Shown piece after piece: positions 55,101 to 63,900 of a DNA stretch of 64,000 bases. Position 1 is the stretch's first letter, and each line of letters opens with the position of its first letter. The DNA comes from Bisporella sp. PMI_857 (Eukaryota > Ascomycota > Leotiomycetes > Helotiales > Helotiaceae). A program made the position numbers and the translations under genes. Under the pieces are notes generated by a model, which was not told the DNA's origin, did not search any database, and saw nothing but the letters and a program-made list of their open reading frames with translations. The stretch covers positions 1 to 64,000 of the forward strand of contig JAJSPD010000107.1 in assembly GCA_021307315.1 (NCBI GenBank), read 5' to 3'.

Positions 55101-55998
55101 CAATGACATAATAATTTACTCAGACGGCTCCAAGCTCGCAACAGGCATTGCAGGCGGAGGCTACATTGCGTTTCAACATGGAAACAAAATCACCGAAGCG
55201 TCAATCGCTTACGGGGACCATGTCGAAGTCTTTGATGCTGAGGCTCGAGCTGCCGTCGCCGGAATCATAGATACTATGTCCTGTAGAGCTGCTTACCACG
55301 CTACAAATATCTGGATTTGCCTCGACAACCAAGAAGTCGCTTTACGGCTTTTTACTCCTTTTCTCGGCTCGTCAGCCGACACTTTTCAAGAAGCTTGCGC
55401 TTTACAAGCAGATTGGGCAGCTCGTCCTCGCAAAGGAACAATCCGGGTCCGCTGGGTCCCAGGGCACTCTCAAGTGCCGGGCAACGAACTCGCCGACGCT
55501 CTTGCCCGCCGCGGAGCGCTGCAACCCCCTCCGGTGTCTTCCCTACACTCCTGGGCGTCTCTAAAACGCTATATAGCTGCACAACTCCCTCAAAAACACC
55601 TTAAATGGTGGCTGGCTAATGCTCCTATCTCGTATCAAACGATCCCAATTTCTACAGCTCTGTTACCCCCAAAAGAGCTTTCGCTGCCCCGGAAAGCTTT
55701 AGGACACCTGATAGCCGCGCGCAGCGGCCACGGGGACTTCTCAGCTTACCACGAGCGATTCAACCATGCTGTATTTGAACCTAATTGCCTTTGTGGCCGC
55801 CTAAAAACGCCCGTTCACTTCTTTTTCTGTCGCATAGCACGCCGCAGATCAACAAACCCTCTATCCTCACGCTACCCGTTCCACGACCTTTCAGAGCTTC
55901 TCGGCACTCCAGAAGGAGCCTATAAGCTCACTCAGTGGTGGAAAGAAACCTCCTTTTTCGAGGAACTTTCTCCGCTCCGCCTGCCTAGCCTAGACTAG
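52168..55998 (+). CDS. LINE 1 ORF2 (endonuclease, reverse transcriptase, RNase H)
   Basis: An intact ORF of 1276 residues. The N-terminal APE-type endonuclease has IMQVNVNKC, LLIQEPYIY, LIAGDFNLHHHRW and SSDHRTLLST. The reverse transcriptase has KPDRSSPGSYRPIALLSVLG, LTYDIKGAFDAV, GLPQGSPVSPILF and the catalytic FGYADD (about residue 677). The RNase H domain has all acidic residues: YSDGSK (about 983), DAEARAAV, CLDNQEVA and GNELADALAR. A C-terminal zinc-like motif, CLCGRLKTPVHFFFCRIARR, completes a Tad1-clade architecture. Nothing obvious prevents activity except doubt about the start of ORF1. The 3' sequence ends in AAT repeats at about 56328-56345. Confidence 0.93.
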   Translation: MPSKRRRSRPPLTIMQVNVNKCSTNHEIALNLAFLNQIDILLIQEPYIYTQDLARRITKRHPSYEAFSPVDNWTISPRVLTYQRKGVGLKAVQLRPLQPNDPGTPDLLFLTLSTPYNQSFLIVNIYNAPINAIRTGQAARPLTSLPNTFFPRLTLIAGDFNLHHHRWQPSLDSNPNAAASDFVTWIDLLDFTLSSSTNEATHNRGNVLDLAFATSELEALGIATEMSEDLETSSDHRTLLSTVYWDPRHREPTTPLRLATLNKESFLKTLEAHIKPVQQLRTPQNPSELDIYASKLTSQIQKAYAKSAKRSYACSIGNPWWTTECSEAAKNFRQARRISDDCSEAKKALRNTVRRAKDLYYREMLNTATSKNVFKMAKWHTSTGSFRTPPLKDPTRPGAPLAVLPQEKRNVLTRNLLRNAAEAGDIPFSAPAIPRTSLAFPDITDHEIETSILQAGNTAPGKDEIPTPVLRLAWPLIRSLVVTLYRQCLQLGHHPKCFRTAVLAILSKPKKPDRSSPGSYRPIALLSVLGKGLERLIAKRIAWIAVTSKVLTKQQFGALPLRSATDLTTCLTYDVEIALLQGKVASMLTYDIKGAFDAVLPGRLARRLREQGWPDLLVRWIISFATGRRVHIRLDGEVGPETQIDCGLPQGSPVSPILFMLYIAPLFSLDNPRKNFGYADDGAKLEISSSLTENAEKLSARLEQALEWGKEEGITFDPDKTELIHFSRKRDQSISPPVVTSTITVTPNSQIRWLGVIFDRKLQFRAHAFNQASKALGISQALARLGNTARGVSPALLRRAVTACVLPVAFYGAQTWWPGATKHFESRLISNSQQGILKAFQKALISSARAILPVYRTTPLPILHREAGIPLPEHLLDSLALKDSARICRLDPRHPLKARAKACRTARRVTRLTPRHARRWLALPPTEQLNSIQLPPWHTPESRIAAKLRIGACTREKPLLTRQEAAVLFQTFLDSIPHNDIIIYSDGSKLATGIAGGGYIAFQHGNKITEASIAYGDHVEVFDAEARAAVAGIIDTMSCRAAYHATNIWICLDNQEVALRLFTPFLGSSADTFQEACALQADWAARPRKGTIRVRWVPGHSQVPGNELADALARRGALQPPPVSSLHSWASLKRYIAAQLPQKHLKWWLANAPISYQTIPISTALLPPKELSLPRKALGHLIAARSGHGDFSAYHERFNHAVFEPNCLCGRLKTPVHFFFCRIARRRSTNPLSSRYPFHDLSELLGTPEGAYKLTQWWKETSFFEELSPLRLPSLD

Positions 55999-56345
55999 GC
56001 CGGCACATTTTACTTAGTACTTTTACAAATCACATAATAATTACAAGTTGTCGTTGTTGTGGCCAAGGAGAGTAGGAGGGCAGCGCACAAGTGGGAGGCG
56101 CCTGTATTTTCTAGATTGTCTATAAGCTTAGATCTTCTATGTCACCGCTTTTTATGCTAGCAGTTAGGGCACAACGCTAGTATCTGTATATAACCCTCTA
56201 TCCCTTCAGCTCACGCTAAGGGCTGTACCATACCAGAGGCCTATCCTCTGGCGTCCTTTCTTCGGTTTCGGAGCTCAGGGGGCCATGTAGCTTCGCTATG
56301 CACCCCCCGCCAAGACGTAAAATAGTTAATAATAATAATAATAAT

Positions 56346-57308
56346 ACTCCCGACCTGACGCACACAAAAGAACAACGGGCCGCCACCTTTTCGCACTTTA
56401 TCCACCAAATTCCAGCAAACGACATAGTAGTGTACACGGACGGCTCAAAACTCCAAAACGGCAACGCAGGAGCAGGCTATGCTCTAGTACTGCCCGAAGC
56501 TACAGTCAAAGAAGCTTTCGCCCTCGGCCCTAGCGCTGAAATCTTCGACGCGGAAGCTATTGCTGCGCTACTCGGTGCACAAGCAGCTCTTCGTCACCCG
56601 TCGAACGGACTAGCTAAAAACGCCTGGATCTGCCTTGACAACCTCGAAGTCGCAAAACGCTTGCTGTCCCCTTCACTTACCACTTCACAGCCTATTTTCA
56701 ATTCTTTTATTAAAGCTAGAGAAGACTGGCAGAAAAGAGACAACGCCACACCAGCCGGCGACATACACATCCGGTGGGTGCCTGGCCACGCAAATATTCC
56801 CGGAAACGACCTGGCAGATGCAGAAGCCCGTAAAGGCTCCTCCCAGCTCCCTAATGCTCCTTACCCATTGTCGTTTGCTTCATTAAAGAAATGGCACGCA
56901 CAGCAAGCTTCAAAAGCACGAGCAGAGTGGTGGGCGACTTCCGCACATGAAAACTACCAACTGTTATCAATCACTACTGCTCCCGTCCCTCCACAAGAGC
57001 TTCGGCTCCCTAGAAAAGAGCTTGGCCGCATTATAGCAGCCAGGTCAAACCACGGCGGCTTCAAAGACTACCACGAAAGGTTCGACCATACAGACGCACA
57101 GCTTCATTGCTCCTGCGGCCTCCCCAAAACTCCTATTCACTTCCTTTTCTGCAGAATCGCCCGCAGGCGCTGCAACCGACCTCGAGGGCCTCCTTCCACT
57201 CTAATCCCACAACTACTCGGCACCAGCGAAGGTGCCGCTACGCTAACTGAATGGTGGCGCAAAACCCGCTTTTTTGAGGACATCTGTCCTTACCGCAAAG
57301 CCAGCTAG
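56346..57308 (+). pseudogene. LINE 2 ORF2, C-terminal RNase H part only
   Basis: A 5'-truncated retrotransposon copy encodes RNase H with all key residues: VYTDGSKLQNGNAGAGYALV, FDAEAIAALLG, CLDNLEVAKRL and GNDLADAEARKG. The zinc-like C-terminus CSCGLPKTPIHFLFCRIARR follows. It belongs to a related but distinct subfamily from LINE 1. The open frame reads backwards through the AAT tail of LINE 1 as poly-Asn to an ATG at 56298, so a fused ORF of 336 codons exists by chance. Confidence 0.85.
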
Positions 57309-57620
57309 CTGGCCATTCCTTTTGTCAACTATTACTTTTTCTTTTGTCTCAAACACATAATGACGGTGCGAGAGCCACGGGGAGTAGGAGGGCTAGAGCG
57401 TAGAGGAGGGCTCATTTCCCAGTTTCAGTGTAAATACCTTCCTACCTAATACTTGCGGTTAAGGAATAACGCCAAGTATCCCAACATGCCCCAGGCCTTC
57501 AGCCTCTGGTTTCTAGGAGTTTACTCCTAGCGTCGTATCTTCGAGCACGGAGTAGGTCCCGTGCTTTGCACGGCCCTTTAGTTAGACGTTAAATAGAAAA
57601 ACAAACAAACAATAATAATT
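56346..57620 (+). mobile_element. LINE 2, 5'-truncated
   Basis: It consists of the coding remnant, then a 3' UTR related to that of LINE 1 (shared GAGTAGGAGGG), and ends in AAACAAACAAACAATAATAAT. Its 5' edge lies exactly at the AAT tail of LINE 1. Confidence 0.8.
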
Positions 57621-57857
57621 GTATATATACCATACAGCATCGAAGCGATACCATATTTTAACAACCCTACTTGATACAGACATGAGCCGCGCGCGAGGAC
57701 GTAAGCCGAGGCGCTAGTGTAGTCTTGCTGAGGGTGACTAGGAAAGATTGACACAGAGGGTGGTGCTAATCACGGTTGCAATTGAGTGGGGATTTAATAT
57801 CATTCATCCTGTATGAGGTCGGCGCGCCATTGCCTTGGTGGAACTGACTACGGCGGC

Positions 57858-58322
57858 CTATTGTAGGTCGAAGTGCAATTTGGTGGAATTTGGTGGCCTC
57901 GAAGGGCAATAATAAACCCCTCCCCTTGAGAACCTCTTCGCGACACGTAGCTTAGAACACAAGAACAATCGACACATCTTACACCTGACGCCAACGAGCA
58001 TACTAAGTGAAATCACTAGTCTGCCCGGCGACCCGTGAGATGCAGTCGACCGACAGTACCCGATATCGTCGGTATACAGCTTGGTCAAAACAGCTAGTTC
58101 CTTGCCATAGCTACGATTCCTTTCCACTTGTGCCTCTGCGCCAGCGTGGAAAAGTAGCTGGGCTTCCTCTTTTTCCGGGGTAGCTGACGGGTCGGGAATT
58201 GAGGTTTGATGGAATTGAATTGCAGGTCGTTTTTGTATCCTCTCTAGAAGTTCCTCGGATTTTATTTTGCTTAAGCCCTCCGACTGGTTCAGCAGAGCCG
58301 TAATCTCTTCATTATTCTAAAT
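57858..58322 (-). pseudogene. Retrotransposon gag-like fragment
   Basis: The minus-strand frame reads EEITALLNQSEGLSKIKSEE, LLERIQKRPAIQFHQTS and RNRSYGKELAVLTKLYTDD. This resembles the start of fungal LTR-retrotransposon gag proteins (KLYTDExKYxG). Homology fades after TDD, where the frame probably shifts. There is no start codon and no pol region. Confidence 0.4.
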
Positions 58323-58581
58323 ATGACGCTCTTCCTCGTTAGCTAACTACTTCATATGGGGTTTGGCTTAGTGATTTTGACTTGGTATGGGGTAGTACGT
58401 AAACGCTACTAGTGTACAGGTAACTTCGTAGGTTCTGGCGGTTGGAGAGCGTGACTTTATTGAATGTCTCCTTGTCAAAGCTCTGAAAATCGTCTTGAAA
58501 AAGCTCCTAAAGATCAATATCTAACTTGGTATAGCGGTGATACTCCTTAATTCTTGCCTTCACGTATGAGTTGAGGTTCTC

Positions 58582-58767
58582 CTATCGATTCAGGAAGTTC
58601 ACAAAGTATGCAATGAACGATTGATTGATCTCTGAAGTTTTCTACATACAGGAAGCAAGCCCCTCTTATATGCAAGAGGAGTGCGTAAGTCATTACGAAT
58701 GATGACGACTCAGCCCTTAGGAGCCGCGTAAGGAGAGTAAGTGGCAAACTATAGTTCCCGATTCGAC
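58582..58767 (+). repeat. Dispersed repeat, copy 2
   Basis: It matches 24045-24231 in the same orientation, beginning CTATCGATTCAGG and ending GATTCGACA. It lies about 100 bases beyond the kinase stop codon. No inverted termini were seen; the class is unknown. Confidence 0.85.
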
Positions 58768-58864
58768 AAAAAATTAGGGCCGTAAGCGCTGAATCGTCTA
58801 TTCTATAGAGCATGAACAGCTTTTGCACTGGTATGCTATTTTTCCGTGGCGCATCCTTCTATCC

Positions 58865-59716
58865 TTAAGAAGATGTTGTTACGGTGTTTGGATGGGTGGT
58901 GTTGCTGAAGGTGGAACAACAGCGTATCAATTGCTTGAGTTGAGAAACGTTGATTCTTTCGTTTGGGTCATTTTTAAAGACCATCCCGAGAATATCGTTC
59001 AGTTCATCCGACAATGGCAAAATGGCCTTCAAGGAGATATGGTTCCTGGTGAAAGCCCGGTATGTGGAATCTCGAAAAGAAGCCTCTTCCCATGGATTCC
59101 GGCCACATGTAAGATTGACAAGAATGACACCAAGAGACCAAACGTCATTGAGGGCGCATAGGTATGGCACGTTTCGGGAGGAGTATAGGCATTCTAAATG
59201 AAACGAAAACAGTTAGTTGGTGCTACGCGGGAGGAGAACAGAAACAGCCGCTTACCTGGACTCATGTAGAATGTTGATCCGCAGCCGTAGTCCGTTGACA
59301 CTACAGCAGTAGTCGCCAGGCCAAAGTCTGCAAGTAGGACTTGGCTTCCTGAATTTGACACCAAAATATTCTCGGGCTTGAGATCCCTTTGGCATATCCC
59401 CAAACGATGGCAGTGCTCCACGGCATCTAAGATTTGGAGAAACGCTTGGCGGACCAGAGCATCATTGCCCATATACCTACCTTTCGTGGTGATATTGTAA
59501 AAGAGATCGCCCTCAGAACAAAAGTCTAGAACGACGTATGTGCATTCCGGGTCGTCCACGACCCAGCGGAGAGAGACTATGTTAGGATGCACTGAGGCTG
59601 CGTAGTGGAGCTTGATTTCCCTGGATTGGAATTCCCGCTGTCTCGTATCTAAAGGCTCCCCATTGGCATTGGTCTTGCTGAGCGCTTTGACAGCATACCG
59701 TTTTTGGGTGCGATTG
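58865..59716 (-). pseudogene. Ran1/Pat1-like serine/threonine kinase, 5' end removed
   Basis: The kinase domain lacks its N-terminal lobe start: the frame begins at the insertion junction with RTQKRYAVKALSK (VAIK lysine present). Recognisable parts are YVVLDFCSEGDLFYNI, QRDLKPENILVSN, LLADFGLATT and GSTFYMSPE. A 62-nt intron, 59194-59255, then leads to DVWSLGVILVNLTCGRNPW and a stop at 58865. The catalytic-loop HRD reads QRD, an unusual change. The pattern is that of the fungal Ran1/Ksp1 group (EGDLF, GCGSTFYMSPE, NPW). It has been cut by an LTR fragment at 59715 and cannot make a full kinase unless the missing half lies beyond the window. Confidence 0.8.
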
Positions 59717-59782
59717 TCACGTCCCGTGCCCCCAAGCACACGTGACCTATATTAGCCGAGCTCTCGGAGCGCCTCATGTATA
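59715..59782 (+). mobile_element. LTR fragment, family C
   Basis: It starts TGTCACGTCCCGTGCCCCC and matches the first 68 bases of the solo LTR at 44205-44352. It then switches to LINE sequence. The expected left target duplication would be GCGAT (59710-59714); the right side would be beyond the LINE. Confidence 0.8.
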
Positions 59783-59783
59783 T

Positions 59784-60914
59784 ATAGCCTGCACAAAAGT
59801 CAAAGCTCTCGCCGCGAAGACAGGAGAACACCCGGCAGCAGCGACAGCGTTCCCAAATCAGTTGGGACAAGAAAAAGCAAATCCAAGAACAAGCATACAA
59901 ATCCAAGCCCTTACTGACTTAGTCAAATCGTTGCTGAAGGCAGTGGAAGAACAGAAAAGGGATCACGTGATCCAGATCAACACTTTGACGGAGACTTTTA
60001 CTGAGCAAATTGAAGCACTGAAAACGGAGGTTACAAACATGACTGCGAAGATTCACATGCAACTAACTCAAACACTACCCAGCTCATTTTTGTCGTACGC
60101 AGAAGCCGCTCGAACGCTACCGGACAACAACGTACGAACTCTTTCTCCTTCGCGTACTACTTCATCAACAATAACCGACACGCTGTACTGCACGGTTGAC
60201 ACGTCTAGAGTTGAAGAAAGAGACAAAAGCAAAGTACAACCTGGAGCAATTCGGAAAGCTATTGAAGAAGAAATCCGCACAAAGGAAAAACAAGCAAATT
60301 GGCGCTGCGCTGCGGTAATCAGAGACGCCAGGAACACGGAACGCATCAAAATTATATGCAGAAACGAAGCCGAACTTCAACAGGTCAAACAAGCGGCCCA
60401 GAAAACGGCGGCAGAAGGTGTTCGAGTACTGCGAGACCAACTGTACCCTGTTAAAGTAGACAACGTCAACCGAACAGCTATACTCGATCAAGATGGAAAA
60501 GTATTACTTGGAGCCGCCGAAGCCCTCGAGAAAGAAAACGGTATCTATATAGCCAAAATCGGATGGCTTAGTAAAAAAGACACAGGCAAAGTTTATGGTT
60601 CAATGGTAGTCTATGTCACAAAAGGGAGCGAGGCAGCACAGCTGCTACAAAACCAATATTTCCATGTGGCAGGAGAGTCAGCGTACACTAGGGTTTTTGA
60701 ACCGCGACAAGGAACACAAAAATGCTATAAATGCCAGGAAACAGGGCACAAAGCATACTCGTGCACGAAACCGCAAGTCTGTGCTAAATGTGCTCAAGTA
60801 GGACACTATCATAGCGAATGCCAAGCAGCAATACCAAAATGTGGCACATGCGGAGGACCACACGAATCGTTCAGCAGGAACTGTAGGACACGCCACAGTT
60901 CTGAAGATGTGTAA
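59784..60914 (+). CDS. LINE 3 ORF1 (gag-like, partial N-terminus)
   Basis: The frame is open from the LTR junction. The DNA before it is LTR, so the true start codon is lost or unknown. A coiled coil (LKAVEEQKRDHVIQINTLTE and following) is followed by the RNA-binding-like region KQANWRCAAVIRDARNTERI. Next come three zinc knuckles: CYKCQETGHKAYSC, CAKCAQVGHYHSEC and CGTCGGPHESFSRNC. ORF2 starts at 60907, overlapping the last 8 nt (ATGTGTAA). This is the usual order for a Tad-clade element. Confidence 0.8.
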   Translation: MACTKVKALAAKTGEHPAAATAFPNQLGQEKANPRTSIQIQALTDLVKSLLKAVEEQKRDHVIQINTLTETFTEQIEALKTEVTNMTAKIHMQLTQTLPSSFLSYAEAARTLPDNNVRTLSPSRTTSSTITDTLYCTVDTSRVEERDKSKVQPGAIRKAIEEEIRTKEKQANWRCAAVIRDARNTERIKIICRNEAELQQVKQAAQKTAAEGVRVLRDQLYPVKVDNVNRTAILDQDGKVLLGAAEALEKENGIYIAKIGWLSKKDTGKVYGSMVVYVTKGSEAAQLLQNQYFHVAGESAYTRVFEPRQGTQKCYKCQETGHKAYSCTKPQVCAKCAQVGHYHSECQAAIPKCGTCGGPHESFSRNCRTRHSSEDV

Positions 60915-63900
60915 ACCTTTTCAAACACTCCAATTGAATGTTCGGAAACAACGAGAAGTGCAACATAGTTTAATGAATGATGAACAATTAAAAGAGTATA
61001 GCGTGTTAGCGATATCTGAGCCATATGCGAGGATGATCGACGGCACGCTAGTTACAGTTCCTTTAGGACACTCAAACTGGACCAGAATAACACCTACAGT
61101 CCAAAGCGAAGGAAGGTGGGCGTTTCGGAGTATGCTTTGGATCCGGAAAGATATCGAAGCAGAACAAGTGCCAATACTATCTTCGGACCTTACAGCAGCG
61201 GTAGTGCGACTTCCAGACCGGTCGATTCTGGTAGTCTCAGTGTACGTTGAACCGCAGAATGTCGAAGCACTGAATGCTGCAATACACGAATTACACCAAA
61301 CAATAAGGAAAACACGCAGCAAGATTGGCTCGCGAGTAGACGTAGTACTTGCCGGAGATTTCAACCGGCATGATCAATTATGGGGAGGAGAAAACATTTC
61401 AGAAAATAGACAAGGAGAAGCCGAGCCGATTATCGATTTAATGAGCGAGCATGCTCTTTGTAGCTTGCTTCCAAGAGGCACAAAAACGTGGCAACGAGGA
61501 AACCACGAGTCGACAATTGACCTTGTACTGGCTTCAGAAGAATTAGCAACGTCGGTAATAAAGTGCACAATTCACACAACCGAGCACGGGTCCGATCACA
61601 GAGCAATTCAAACAACGTTCGACGTCGCGACCCCGGAACGAACTGTGGTATCAAAGCTACTACTCAAAAATGCCCCGTGGACCGACATAAATAGCAGGAT
61701 TACTAATGCTTTTCGCTTGGTGCCAGTTGGCGGCAGCGTACAGCAACAGGCCGATAGACTAATGACAACGGTGCTGGAAGCGGTGCATGCACTTACTCCA
61801 ATAGCAAAACCATCACCATACGCAAAAAGATGGTGGACTACCGACCTCACGCAGCTTCGGCGAACTTACACATATTGGAGGAACCGAGCTAGAACTCAAA
61901 GGCGAATAAGTCGTATAATGCCTGAACTAGAACGGCAAGCGAATGAAGCAGCCAAAGAGTACCACGATGCTGTCCGGAAACGGAAAAAAACGCACTGGGA
62001 AGATTTCCTCGCGGATGACACAAACATCTGGCAAGCAGCAAAATACTTAAATTCTAACGGCAGTTCAGCATTTGACAAAATACCACCGCTAACAAAAAGA
62101 GACGGATCTACTACTGAAAGCAAAACGGAACAAGCAGAAGAATTGCTATCTGGGTTTTTTCCTTCACTGCCAGCAAGAATAGAAGAAGAAGAATCACGAC
62201 CACAGCGAGCCGCAGTGTCGATGCCTCGTTTGACAATGGAAGAAGTAGAACGAAAGATTTTTGAAGCGAAATCATGGAAAGCGCCAGGAGAGGATGGGCT
62301 ACCAGCTATAGTATGGAAGCAAGTATGGCCAGTAGTCAAAAACAGAGTATTGCTTCTTTTTCAAACTTCGGTAGACGAAGGAGAACTTCCTACACAGTGG
62401 AGAAACGCTAAGATTATACCGCTGAAAAAGCCGAACAAAAGCGACTACACAGTCGTAAGCTCATGGAGGCCGATTTCGCTGCTGTCAACACTAGGGAAAA
62501 CACTAGAAGCAGTGATTGCTGAAAGGATATCGTACGCAGTAGAGACTTTCGGCCTGCTTCCCACGAACCACTTCGGGGCCAGGAAAAAGCGCTCTGCCGA
62601 GCAGGCACTGCTATTGCTGCAAGAGCATATTTACAACGCGTGGAGATCAAAGAGAGTTCTTAGCTTGGTTAGCTTCGACGTGAAAGGCGCATATAACGGA
62701 GTATACAAAGACAGACTATTGCAAAGACTCAGAGCGAGAGGCATTCCACCGATTTTAGTACGGTGGATTGATGCTTTTTGCTCAGAACGTACAGCAACTA
62801 TACTAGTCAATGGCCACGCTTCTCAACAACAGCCACTTCCACAAGCAGGCTTACCGCAAGGATCGCCACTTTCGCCAATTCTGTTTCTTTTCTTTAATGC
62901 CGACCTCGTCCAGCATAAACTGAATGCAAACGGAGGCTCAATAGCATTCGTAGATGACTACAACGCATGGGTTACAGGGCCATCAGCAAATGCGAACCGA
63001 GAAGGGATTCAGGCGATAATCAACAAAGCGATAGAATGGGAAAAGCGAAGCGGTGCTACGTTCGAAAGCAAAAAGACAGCAATTGTTCATTTTACCAGAC
63101 AGCCAAACCGAAGCAGCACTAATCCGTTCATTATTAAAGAGGAAATAGTTGCACCGAAAGAAGCCGCTAAGGTCCTAGGAGTTATTATGGACTCAGAGCT
63201 CCGGTACACACAGCACATCGAGAAAGCGACGACCAAAGGCCTTCTAGCTGCTATGGCATTGAAACGTCTGCGGCTAGTTTCTCCTTCAACTGCAAGGCAG
63301 CTGTTTGGAGCGACAGTAGCGCCTGTAGCGGACTATGCTTCAAATGTGTGGATGCATGCTTGCGGATGCAAAGGCATGGCTCTAATAAACAGAATACAAA
63401 GACTTGGGGCACAAACTGTCATAGGAGCGTTTCGAACAGTAGCGACGGCAGTCGCAGAAGCCGAAGCTAGCATACGTACAGCAAACGAACGATGGGCAGC
63501 GAAAGCCACGAGTTTTTGGGTCAATATCCGCACGTTACCTGAATCGAACCCGATATCAAAGCTAAACGTCAAAGAACGCCGGAGATTCATGTCGCCATTG
63601 CAGAAAATAGCTCGCGCGCACCAAAACACGCCAACAAACAGAATGGAAGTTATTCGGCCGTATATAATAGCGCCGTGGGAAAATCGACTCACTACTACAC
63701 TGGATTTCAGTACAGAAGAAGCGGTGCACGTTACTGCTCACGGGGTTCGAATTGCGACAAGCTCGTCCGCAAAGAAAGGAATAGTTGGGATAGGCGGAGC
63801 TATTCACGACACGCTCGGCATTAGAGAACCAAGCGCATTTTCAGTTACATTAGGAACAAGAACGGAACAGAACCCGTACACGGCCGAACTTGCAGCGATA

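Larger units (their letters stand above)
50922..56345 (+). mobile_element. LINE 1, Tad-like non-LTR retrotransposon
   Basis: It comprises ORF1 and ORF2, a 3' UTR of about 350 bases and a terminal AAT-repeat tail instead of poly(A). The 5' boundary is not determined. The element is followed directly by a second LINE fragment. Confidence 0.85.

Noticed and set aside
56298..56345. Poly-Asn N-terminus of a 336-codon protein
   Set aside because: The Asn codons are the AAT tail of the upstream LINE; the ATG is fortuitous.
59742..59783. Start of LINE 3 ORF1 at 59742
   Set aside because: These codons lie in the LTR fragment shared with 44205-44352, so they are not part of the LINE protein.
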